DNA of 64,000 bases from Thinopyrum elongatum. Lineage: Eukaryota; Streptophyta; Magnoliopsida; Poales; Poaceae. Shown piece after piece: positions 33,121 through 43,600 of the stretch (the stretch's first letter is position 1; the number at the start of each line of letters is the position of its first letter). The stretch covers positions 211,627,888 through 211,691,887 of the forward strand of contig CM022301.1 of assembly GCA_011799875.1 (NCBI GenBank). Direction: 5' to 3'. The notes beneath the pieces are model-generated. The model was not told the origin of the DNA, searched no databases, and saw nothing but the letters and a program-made list of their open reading frames with translations. Position numbers and translations under genes: made by a program.

Positions 33121-34640
33121 TAACTAACCTAACGGCCGGTCGAGCCCCCACCCCCCGCCCGTTACTCTCTCTTCTCTCCCTCTCTCCTCCCCGACGCCCC
33201 GCCACCAGATCCACCCACAGCCGCCCCCGCCGCCCGGCGCCATCCCCCTCCATCCCTCCGCCCCACCCCCTGGGGGCCCTCCTTCCCCCCTCCCCCTCCC
33301 CCCTCTTTCCCCGCTCCCCCCCCCCCCCTCCGCCCCCCACCCCCCCGCCTCCTCCATCGCCTTCTATCCCTCCCCCTGCCCTCCTCCCTTCGCCTCCTCC
33401 TTCTCGCCTCTCCTCCCCGCTCCCACCCGGTGCGTCCCGCCATCCCCCCTGTTTCCTCCTCCTCGCCCCCCCCCCCTCCATCCCCCACCCCCCTCCGTCC
33501 TCTCTCCTCACTCCTTTCTCCCCCCTCCCTCTCCCTTCTCCGCCGTCTCGCCCCGGGAGAGCCTTATCTCATTCCGCCCCTCCCCTTCCCTTCCCCTCCC
33601 TTTCCCCCTCTGCCCCGTTCTGGCCGTCTCTCCTTCCGAACCCCGCCTCCCTCCCCCTTCCCTCGCCCGTCCCATTGCTCCTTGAGTTATTTTTTTTCTT
33701 TTTTTTTTCTTCTGTTTTTTCATTTTTGTTGCTGTTTAATTGTTAGTGTTAGATTTAGTACTAGATATGTGTTAGTGTTAGTGTTAGATTTAGTGCTACA
33801 TATGTGTTAGTGTTAGATTTAGTGCTACATATGTGTTAGTGTTAGAAAAAGAAGTAGAGAAGTAAAAAGAAGAAAAGAAAAGAAGTAGAAAAAAGATGAA
33901 AAAAGAAGAAGAAGAAAAGAATATAAGAAGAAAGAAAGGAAGAAAAGAAAAGAAGTGAGAAAAAAGATGAAAAACCTCCTCCTCCCCTCTTCTCCTTTCT
34001 CCTCCTCCTCCCCTCCTCCCCTCCCCGCCTTCTCCCCCCCTTCCCTCCTCCTCCTCCTCCCTTCCCTCTCCTCCTCCTCCTCCTCTCCCCCCTCCTCCGC
34101 CTTCTCCCTTTCCCCCCACCCCCCCTGTACCCCTCCCCCCTCCACCCCCCTCCACACCCCGACCCCCTGACCCCCCTGTACCCGACACCCCGACCCCGAC
34201 ACCAACACCCCTACACACCCCCCACCCCTACCACAACACCCCGACATCCCCTCCCCCCTGACCCCCCTACCCGACCCCGTATACCATAAGCACCCTGACA
34301 CGCCGCCCCCTACACCACACCACCCCTCCCCCCTGCCCCCCGACCCCCTACTCCTTCCCTGCCCCCCACCCGCCCCCCCGACCCCGACACGACACGTCCC
34401 CCGACCCCCTGACCCCCCTGACCCCGACACCCGACCCGACACCACACATACAACGAAACCCCGACCCCGACACCATCACACCCCTACAACCCTCCCCTAC
34501 CTCCCTACCCCCCTACATACCCGCCCCAGACCCCTACCGACACCCCCCTACCCCCCAACCCCGAACAGCACCCCGACCCCGACACGGCACCCCGACACCG
34601 ACATGACACCCCGACCCCCGACACCTCCCGAAAAGGTGTT
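33121..34640. repeat. Pyrimidine-rich and C-rich low-complexity tract
   Basis: 33121-33700 and 33975-34640 are extremely C/CT-rich, with iterated CCCCGACCCCGACACC-like units from about 34140 on. Between them (33720-33960) are three copies of a TGTTAGATTTAGT-containing unit and a GAAAAGAAG-rich stretch. No gene is supported; glycine/arginine frames on the minus strand are compositional. It may be the 5' control region of the transposase gene. Confidence 0.75.
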
Positions 34641-35062
34641 CTTTGGCCTTCCAGAGGCCGACGGGGTCATATATTTGTGAATTATTAGTTAGGTCATATA
34701 TTTTTCGATTTTGTTATGAAAAACATGATATATAATTGTGTTGATCGGGTAGATTTAAATGTGCAGTTGTTTCATCGCTGCGAGGTTTGGTGTTCGACGA
34801 CCTCGCCGTGTGTTTGACGAGCTCTGCCCCTTCGTTCGTGGGTGAGCACAAATGACATGTCCTCCTCCCCCATTAATTATTTGCTCTGTTCCGGTGTTCG
34901 TGCCGATGAAACTTGATAGCTAGCTATATATGTGTCTTGAATCATCAGTATGCGTAACCAATATGTGTCTCCCGTTCGAAAACGTTATAGTTATAAATAT
35001 GCATGCATTTGCATATTTATAACCTTGATTCTTTCGAATTGTCCAACGCTATCCATGGACAG

Positions 35063-35280
35063 CCCGAGTATGTGTAGATTGGGTTCGTTTTCCCATATGC
35101 TTTGCTCTGGATCCGACGCATAAATTTCGTCAGTGCCTCCCCTGTTGTTCTCCGGGTACACATCCTCTCTGTTTATTGCAGATACGTGTATCAGGAGAAC
35201 AGGGGGGAGGTGCTGCCGAAATTTTGCGTCGGATCCGGAGCATAGCATGGGAAAATGAACCCAATCTACACATACTCGGG
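35063..35280 (+). repeat. Long imperfect foldback in the CACTA element
   Basis: The segment from CCCGAGTATGTGTAGATTGGG (35063) to TGTTGTTCTCC (about 35154) is the near-perfect reverse complement of 35193-35280. Arms are about 90 bases, pairing about 88% by eye, and the loop is about 38 bases, in part able to pair further. It lies about 140 bp before the transposase ATG, in its leader or first intron. Confidence 0.9.
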
Positions 35281-35420
35281 TGGGATTAGGACCTATCATT
35301 ACCTATTAGAGTGTAGGTTGCATGGATGTAATAAAATTGACAAAGTAGATCAACTGATGAATATATACATGGTGAATTATATATATATTTGTTGTGTGTC
35401 CAGTAGCTCTGAAAGTCAAG

Positions 35421-38400
35421 ATGAGTGATCGTGCGTGGATGTATACCGGTCACACTGGTCAGAACAAATGGAGCGCTGAATGGTTCACAAAAACCAAGGG
35501 GTTTGTGCAAGCCGCATTTGCAAATGGCCAGAGGAAAACCTGGTGCCCCTGTTTCCGGTGCGGCAATTGGGAAAAGAGGACAGAGGCTGAAATGGGCAAA
35601 CACCTGCAGAAGAGTGGTTTTACGCCCGATTATACGGTGTGGACATATCATGGTGAGTCTGCCCAACGTGACCGAGCTGAGGTGGATCGTCGTCGCACCG
35701 ACGAGCATGGTACCGGGATGGAAAACATGGTGCAAGACTATGATGATGCTCGGGATTCGGACGAGGAGATGGAGGAATCTGCAAAGGCCTTCAATGAAAT
35801 GTTGGAGTCTTCAAAACGTCCGCTCCACGAGCACACGGAGCTTTGTGAGTTGGATGCCATCTCACAAGTAATGGCTCTGAAGGCTCAGTTCAACTTGGGC
35901 AGAGAATGCTACGACGCAATGATGACATTATTTGGACGCTTTCTACCCAAAGGCCATGTAATGCCTGCAAACCTGTACCAGTCGGACAAAATCCTCCGTG
36001 CACTGAAGATGCCCTGTGAGAAGATACATGCCTGTGAGAAAGGATGTGCCTTATTTAGGCTTGACTATGCGGACTTGAACTATTGTCCCATTTGCAAGTC
36101 TTCCAGGTATGTTGTGGTAGACAACGGTATGGGTGAGAAGACACAGACCAAAATCCCCGTTAGTGTTCTTCGGTATATGCCAATCGTACCAAGACTTCAA
36201 CGTCTTTTCATGTTCGAAGAGACGGCCAGACAGATGACATGGCACAAAACAGGCAAAAGAACCGAACTAGATGCAGATGGGAATCTGATGATGGTACACA
36301 CATCGGATGGTGTTGCGTGGAAAAAGTTTGATGAATTACATGCTGACAAAGCGGCAGATCCGAGGCATCCTCGAGTCGGCATCAGCATGGATGGGTTCAG
36401 TGTGTTTGGTATGACGGCAGCCCAATACAGTTGTTGGCCCGTATTTGTCTTTCCACTCAATCTCCCCCCCGGACAGATTATGCAAAGAAAGAACATTTTC
36501 CTGACGTTGATAATTCCAGGGCCCAACTATCCGGGGAAAAATATGAATGTGTACATGCAGCCGCTTAAGGACGAATTGCAAGAAGCCTGGGATAATGGGT
36601 TCAAGACATACGACACCTATAGCAAACGGAACTTCATAATGCGTGTCTGGTACATGTACTCGACGCATGACTTGCTGGCGTATGTGCTATTCGTTGGCTG
36701 GTGTGTGCATGGAAGGTTCCCGTGCCCCACATGCAAGGGAGCTCTTGAGTTTCGTTGGCTTCAGGCCGGTCGCAAGTTTTCTTGCTTCGACATGCATAGA
36801 CAGTTCCTGGATCCTCGCCATAAGTTCAGGAAAGACAAAAAGAACTTCATCAGAGGTAGAGTTATCAAAAACTCTGCACCACCTGCGTTGATAGGCCAAT
36901 AGACCCTGGATCAGTTAAACGCTCTTGAGCCAGATCCAGAGCGTCCAGGGTACTTCAAGGGGTATAATTCTAAGCACGCCTGGACTCACAAGACATGCTT
37001 ATGGGATCTGCCTTACTTCAAAGACCTCCTTTGCCCACACAACATCGACGTGATGCACACTGAGAAGAATATCGCCGAGGCACTTTTTGGTACATTGTTC
37101 GGCATAGATGGGAAGTCAAAGGATAATACTAAGGCTAGAGTCGATCTGGAGGCGCTATGTGATAGGCCGTTACAAAACATGAAAGAACCGAAAGGAAAGC
37201 AGAACTGGACGAAGCCAAAGGCATGGTTCAATCTTGGAAGGCCAGCTATGAGGGAAATTATCTTGTGGGTGAAAATGCAGTTGATGTTCCCCGATGGGTA
37301 TGCAGCGAATCTAAAGAGGGGAGCGAATCTTGATAAATTGAAGATATTTGGTCTCAAGAGTCATGATTGGCACATATGGATTGAGCGGGTAATGCCGGTG
37401 ATGTTGCGTGGCTTCATCCCTGAGGATGAATGGCTAGTACTGGCAGAACTCAGCTATTTCTTCCGTGTTCTTTGTGCGAAAGAACTATCGCCTGGCGTGC
37501 TAGAAGAAATGGAAGAGTTGGCGCCGGAGTTGATCTGCAAGTTAGAGAAGATCTTTCCACCGGGCTTCTTTAATCCAATGCAACATTTGATTTTGCATCT
37601 CCCGACCGAGGCAAGATTGGGGGGGGGGGGCGTGCAAAATCGTTGGTGCTACCCAACTGAGAGGATGCAGAAGACGCTTCGAGAAAAATGTAAAGATAAA
37701 CGTAGAATTGAAGCATTGATGGCTGAGGCATTCATCACTGAGGAGGTGGCAAACTTCGTGACAGCACACTACGAAGCCAAAAATCGTCATTTGCATAATC
37801 CGAAGCCTCGGTACAATGCTGACGACCCTAAAAAGGGTGGATCCAACCTCAGCCTATTCAAAGGGAATCTCGCACCAGCCAGTGTTTCAAATCCAGTATC
37901 TTTGGATAACGAAGAATGGCGGACCATTTCGTTGTATATCTTCAACAACCTGATAGAAGTGCGGCCATACATCGAGTAAGTTCTCGGTACATTGTTTCGC
38001 AACTTCTATTTCCTTTGAACTGCTCTTATTCCTGGATATTTCATACAGTCGATACGTCGCCATATTCTCGTATGGAGCGGTGATCCAAAAGGATTCCGTC
38101 AAAGAGTATGAGCTTCTCGCAAAGCAAGGAGGCGGCTATCCCAGTTTCATCTCTTGGTTCAAACAAACGGTAATTTCTATCAGACAATTTCATTTCATTC
38201 GCTAATTTGTGTGTAATGCAACAATCCTTTCATATTAAACTTGTAGGCTAATTCAGAGTCTATGGGCGCCGAATTGAGACAAGTCGCTAATGGTTTTGAC
38301 TATAAGGTCCGTTCATTTGACAAATACGACATCAACGGGTATCGCTTTCGTACCTATGGCAAAGAGCTATCTATGGCCGACCGAAAGTCTACAAATTGTT

Positions 38401-39062
38401 GTGTATCTGCTATCGGCGAAGGAGGTACCGAGTATTATGGGAGAGTTGAAGCAATTTATGAACTTCTATTCTATGGTGAAAACCCACCGAATGTCGTAGT
38501 CTTCAAATGTTATTGGTTTCAGCCGAAGGAGACTAGAAGGACTCATGAACATATAGGGCTAGTTGAAATCAACCAAAGCACCCATTTAGATGTTCCTGAT
38601 GTCTATATTATGGCTCAACAGGCGACCCAAGTATTCTATCTACCGTGGGCCTGCCAAACTAATCCAAATCTGAAAGGTTGGGATGTCGTTTATGAAGTGC
38701 CGCCACGTGCTAGACTATCTCCCCCAAAGGAAGAGGATTATGAACCTCACATTAACCCAGACACATATGAAGGAGAATTCTTCCAAGAGACACGTCTTTC
38801 CAAAAAGCGTTTCAAGAACCGCTATACTTCACCCCAAAACATTGAAGTAGACAGCGACAGTGAATCCGACATCACCCCAGAGGAGGAACAAGAAGAGCCG
38901 GAACAAGAAGAGGTTACTGCTGTGGATGACCTGTCAATGCTTGACCGATTACGTCAAGGTGGCCTTCCACATGTTGATGCCACTGAACCCTATGAGCCCA
39001 TCATTGATTATAGTGATGATGATGATTATGCATTTATTGATGATACCGATCGAGATTATTAG
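35421..39062 (+). pseudogene. TNP2-type CACTA transposase gene (one nonsense codon)
   Basis: Three exons with consistent phases: 35421-37975, 38049-38169, 38247-39062; all introns GT...AG. ATG 35421 follows a likely acceptor at 35401. Domain order: transposase-associated N-terminus (MYTGHTG, WCPCFRCGN), the long Transposase_21/TNP2 core (GISMDGFSVFGM, VHGRFPCPTCKG, NIDVMHTEKNIAEALFGTL), then DUF4218 (HLILHLPTEARLGG, NRWCYPTERMQ), then DUF4216 (FKCYWFQPKETRR). An acidic tail ends DDTDRDY. It would catalyse strand cleavage and transfer at the CACTA ends. Lesion: TAG 36900-36902 in exon 1, where CAG would keep the frame. A 12-base G run at 37619-37630 is in frame. Confidence 0.92.
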
Positions 39063-39198
39063 TAGTGTCAGGTATTCAATTTTTTTATCTTGTACTTGAT
39101 GATGATACACTTAAGTGATATACATATTATTATTCATGTCGGTATTTTTTTATGTTGTACTAATTTCGTTTACTCTTTGTCATGGCAGGTGTTGAAAG

Positions 39199-41645
39199 AT
39201 GGTGGGCGCTGGTCGGGAGCGCGCCGAGGCCCCTTCTTCGTCGGCGCGTGGTGTGAGGTCTTCCATTCCACACGCACCTCTCCGCCGAGCGTTGCTGGAC
39301 AGTATGGCGACACCATCGGGCCCTTCTTCGTCGACCGCGGTGCCCAGCAGGGGACGAGGTAAGAAGAAGAGAGGAGCTGGAGCACGTGGTTGCGGGAGAG
39401 GAGGTAGGGTGCCTGCTACGGCGCCTTCCTCGCCGCCACCCACAGCTGTTTCACCCGAGCACGTGACTGCTAGGGCGGACTCGTCCGAGGAGGAGGCTAC
39501 ACGGACTCCGGTCCACGGGTCTTCGGCCCACGAGCCTCGGGTCGACGGGCCTTCGGCCCACGAGAGTTCGGCCCACGAGACCCCGGAGGAGCACACGTCT
39601 GGATGGGGTACCTGGCCGGATCAGTCTGAGGAGCCGAGTGGCCATGCTGATGATGGCGGGGAGCCGACTGATATTGAGGAGGAGGGGGGCACCGTCTACC
39701 AGCGTGGTTGTACATGGCTCCCGTCCGTGCCGGCGACCCGCGAGCAGAGGTGGTTGATTTTCCCTAATGGGGAGAGGTAAGTGCATTTAATCTTTTTGTA
39801 CCTTCTGCATTCACGTTTCTTCAAATAACTAATGCGTTGGCCTTGTCATGCTGCAGGGGTTGGGACCACCATCATAGTGTCCGCCGGCCCAACTCCGTCC
39901 TTGGAGTTCTTTGTCGGCAAAACTTCCCGGGGTTTGTCACGTTGCCTGGTGAGGGTCGGCTTCCAGAGCTTGGATTGAGTTGGGAGCACTACTTGGCTGC
40001 CTCGGCCCCGCCGGGTGAGATTATCGATGGTGTCTTGTGCAAGACGAGGGCAGACGTGGTGATCAGAAAGTTCTGGGTAATTTCTCCTTTACACAATTAA
40101 AAATCTTAAACTAGCTAGTTATTAATTGTACTAATCAATATTGTCTCATTTGATTGCAGACAATCTACAGGTGTGAGGAGGGATACGAGGAGGAAGCGGC
40201 AAATGTTATCGATAACGTCTGCAAGCGCCTACTACAGAACTTACGGCACGAGGCTTGGGTGCAGGCTATTCGAGACTACTACGCCTCGCGTGGTATCAAG
40301 AAGACCAAGCCGGCGTGCCGCGAGAAGTTCTTGAGTAAGGAGGAGTACATGAAGGTAATTCTTAAGGCCTTGTACTTACTTCCTTCATTTAGTAATTCAT
40401 AGCCGTAGCGCTCAAGTTTCTATTTGCTAACTTAGGCCCCTCCGAGATGGTGTGCGGATCGGATGGATTGTTGGGAGGTGTTGGTCAATGAGTGGTGCTC
40501 AAAAGAATGGCTAGCCCTCCACAAACAGGCCAAGGACAAACGTGCCCAAATGGAAGGTGTGCCACACCATTAAGGCAGCTCCAACTTATATCAGTTCGGG
40601 CAGAACTGGGTATGTGGTTTGCTTCATGATTCATGCAATTCATTCATCATGCTAGCTTTAGCCCTTTAATTACTAATTTACTTTGTTTCTCTCTTTCAGG
40701 CACGCTACAATAAGGCGGATAAGGTGCCAGAGGTGTACGACCTGTATGCCATGGCCCACACTGGCCCTTACAAGAAAGTCAAGGCATTCTCTGCGTCTGA
40801 CCTCGATGATCCAAAGAACTTCACCAACATCTCCTCCCACGACAAGCTCGTGAAATATAGAGATCAGGGGAAGGCGAGGAAAGGGGAGGACTTTAACCCG
40901 AGCCAGGGTCCCATTGATACAGAGCTGCTGATGATATCTGGTGGTGGGAGGTCCCATGGCTCCATAGCCATGGGAGATGGACTTATCCGTTGTCCTAGCA
41001 CTCTCCCGGAGATCAAGGCGCGCCAGTCGAGCTCCGCTCCTGAGATAAGGCCTCGTGAACGGCCAGTCCAACTCGCCTTCAAGGTTAGTTATACGTACTC
41101 AGCTATCTTTCTCCATTACATTGTGTGCGCTTCCATCAATGATTACAAATGGTCATGTGAGTGGTGTTGCAGGCTGCTATACAGAGTGAGAGAGATAGAA
41201 TGGAGAAACTTCTGGCGGAGGCGGCGGAGAGGCAGCGGGAGTTGGAGGAGAGGGCGACAAAGATGTTGGAGGAGGAGAGGGCACGGAATGACATGCAGGT
41301 AAGGGCCATGTACGAGCTCCTTGTGGTAAGTTTCTTCTGCAGATTAGCCAAAACATTCATATAGTGTTTGTCTCATTACTAACTAGTATGACTGAGTTGT
41401 CAAAACCAAATGTGCAGTCTGTGTGCGAGAAGTCCGGTCAGACCGCTCCGCCGATGCCAGTGATTGCTCCTGGGAGCACGGTGAGTTTAATTTGAATGGA
41501 CATTACTTGCTAGTCTTAACATTTGAGTGTCATCATGCTAACGAGACATTGGAAATGATCTTTGGTGCAGCGTAACTCCAGACAAGCATCGCACGATCCT
41601 TCTCCAGCTACCGTCACGAGCCAGCCCGCTCCTACACCTCCATGA
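39199..41645 (+). pseudogene. Transposase_24/TNPA-type second CACTA gene (one nonsense codon)
   Basis: Eight exons whose phases all agree: 39199-39776, 39857-40076, 40160-40354, 40436-40609, 40700-41083, 41173-41298, 41418-41480, 41571-41645. The N-terminus is Ser/Pro/Glu-rich with an RGRGKKKR basic patch. The centre (CEEGYEEEAANVIDN, then WCSKEWLALHKQAKDKRAQM) is typical of the plant Ptta/En/Spm Transposase_24 family. Exon 6 encodes an Arg/Glu coiled coil for self-association. Such proteins bind the subterminal repeats and help excision. TAA at 40571-40573 in exon 4, after PHH, probably replaces CAA. Otherwise it is open to TGA 41643-41645. Confidence 0.88.
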
Positions 41646-41799
41646 TCACGGTAAGTTTCTCTAGTGTTTTGCTTAACAAATGCATAAAGACCTAGACTTA
41701 GCTTTATTTCCTCCAATATGCTTACCATAATGACCTAGAGTTAGCTTCTTTTCCTCCAAAATGACTTAATAAGCTTACTGACCTCCAAAACCATCCATT

Positions 41800-42575
41800 T
41801 TACCTAAGTTAGCTCTAAAACGATCTGTACTTAGCTTACTTATGTCAAAAATTGCATAATTAGCTTAGTTAGCTCATAAACGATCCATTTTACCTAAGTT
41901 AGCTCTAAAATGACCCATTTTACCTTAGTTAGCTTATAAATGATCCATTTTATCCAAGTTAGCTCTAAAATGACCCATTTTTACCTAGATTAGCTCCTAA
42001 ATTATCCATTTTACCTACGTTAGCTTTAAAATGACCCATTTCACCTAGGTTAGCTCCAAAATGACCCATCTTACCTAGGCTAGCTCCAAAATGACCCATC
42101 ACACCTAGGTTAGCTCTAAAATGATGCTTTTTACTAAGTTAGCTCATAAACGATCCATTTCAACTAAGTTAGCTCACAAACGATCCATTTCACCTAAGTT
42201 AGCTCAAAAACGATCCATTTCACCTAAATTAGCTCTTAAATGATCCATTTCACCTAAGTTAGCTCATAAACGATCCATTTCAACTAAGTTAGCTCATAAA
42301 TGATCCATTTCACCTAAGTTAGCTAAAAAAAAACGATCCATTTCACTTAGTTAGCTCATAAATGATCCATTTCACCTTAGTTAGCTCATAAACGATCCAT
42401 TTCACCTTAGTTAGCTCATAAATGATCCATTTCAACTAAGTTAGCTCATAAATGATCCATTTCAACTAAGTTAGCTCATAAACGATCCATTTCAACCTAA
42501 GTTAGCTCATAAGGATCCATTTCCTAGTTAGCTCTAAACGATCCATTTCACCTAAGTTCTCATATATGATCCATT
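41800..42575. repeat. 30-bp minisatellite in the CACTA element
   Basis: About 25 tandem units close to CGATCCATTTCACCTAAGTT-AGCTCATAAA, period roughly 29-31 bp, downstream of the second transposase gene. Early units (from 41690) are diverged (GACCCATTTTACC); the middle ones are nearly identical; units decay after 42510. Confidence 0.93.
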
Positions 42576-43029
42576 TCACCTAAGTCTTCTTGTTCTAGTC
42601 TTCTTGTTCAGTCTTCTTCTTGGTTCTTAGTCTTCTTCTTCTAGTCTTCTCTTCGAGCCCCTTTTTCTAACTTTCTTATTTGCCATTTTGCAGATTTCAT
42701 TCACTTCACGGAAGCTAGCTTGCTATGATGGAGTGCTTGTTTTTTCTTTCATTCTCTTCAAGTATTCTTCTAGCTTGCTATGATGGAACTTGCTATCTAG
42801 ATGAAACTTTGCATTGTAATATGTATGGATGGAACAATGTGTATGTGCAACTTGATGGAACTTGCTATGTATGAATGGATGGAACTATATATGTACGTAC
42901 GATGAAACTTATGTGCTGGATATGTCATATGTTTGCTGTTAAATAGCCCTGTGAAATATATATATATGTCATATATATTTGCTATCAAAATTGTTGCATT
43001 TAAAAAAAACAGAAAAAAATGAGGCAAAG
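42576..43029. other. CACTA spacer between minisatellite and right subterminal zone
   Basis: Noncoding. CTTCTTGTTCTAGT repeats (42580-42650), then AT-rich sequence with GATGGAACTTGCTATG direct repeats (42720-42870). Nothing else seen. Confidence 0.6.
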
Positions 43030-43585
43030 TAGGATCTTTGCCGTCAGCCACTGATGGCAAAGCCACCTTTGCCGACAGCCGCGGACGGCAAAGGCAACTT
43101 TGCCAACAGCCGCGGACGGCAAAGCAGCCACGTGGCTGCCACCTGTGCCTCCTGAGAACTGACCCATTTGGCCAGTTTGCCTACAGCGGCGGACGGCAAA
43201 GGCTTTGCCTACAGTGGCTGACGGCAAAGAGTAAACAACTTTGCCTACAGCCGCGGACGGCAAAGGCCTGCCGTGTAGTGACGTCCAGCTGACATCATTC
43301 GGCGGACGGCAAAGGCCGGACAAATTTTGCCGTCAGCGGCGGACGGCAAAGGCTGCCGTTAGCCACATAATGGACTAACAGCGTAATTATTGCTGTCTGC
43401 TTTCTTTGCCGTCTGCTACTAATGGCAAAGGTCCCTTTGCCGTCAGCCGCCGAAAGCAGACGGCAAAGTAGCTCTTTGCCGATCCTTACTTTGCCGGAGC
43501 CTTTTGCCGTCCGCGGCAGACGGCAAAGACCTTTGCCGTCCGCCGTTCCTGCCTTTGCCGTCTGCCGTGGCAGATGGCAAAGTAG
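43030..43585. repeat. Right subterminal repeat zone of the CACTA element
   Basis: Over twenty TTTGCCGTC/GACGGCAAAG-type motifs in both orientations up to the terminal repeat, denser than on the left side. Confidence 0.9.
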
Positions 43586-43600
43586 CTGATTCCTGTAGTG

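Larger units (their letters stand above)
32813..43600 (+). mobile_element. CACTA (En/Spm) DNA transposon, nearly complete
   Basis: 10,788 bp with 15-bp terminal inverted repeats, CACTACTGGAATCAG (32813-32827) and the complement of CACTACAGGAATCAG (43586-43600), and a 3-bp AAG duplication. Subterminal zones (32828-33120 and 43030-43585) are packed with TTTGCCGTC/GACGGCAAA repeats in both directions, the usual binding sites of the element's own DNA-binding protein. Inside are a TNP2-type transposase gene and a Transposase_24/TNPA-type gene in the same direction, a foldback, a C-rich tract and a minisatellite. Confidence 0.97.

Noticed and set aside
33062..34445. Glycine/arginine-rich frames on the minus strand of the CACTA 5' region
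   Set aside because: Direct translations of CCT/CCC runs; purely compositional.
34140..34640. Possible telomere-like array
   Set aside because: The CCCCGACACC-type units do not match the plant telomere unit TTTAGGG/CCCTAAA.
35063..35280. Identity with rice miR820
   Set aside because: The position in a CACTA element is similar, but the arm sequence does not match miR820 as I recall it; only the analogy is kept.
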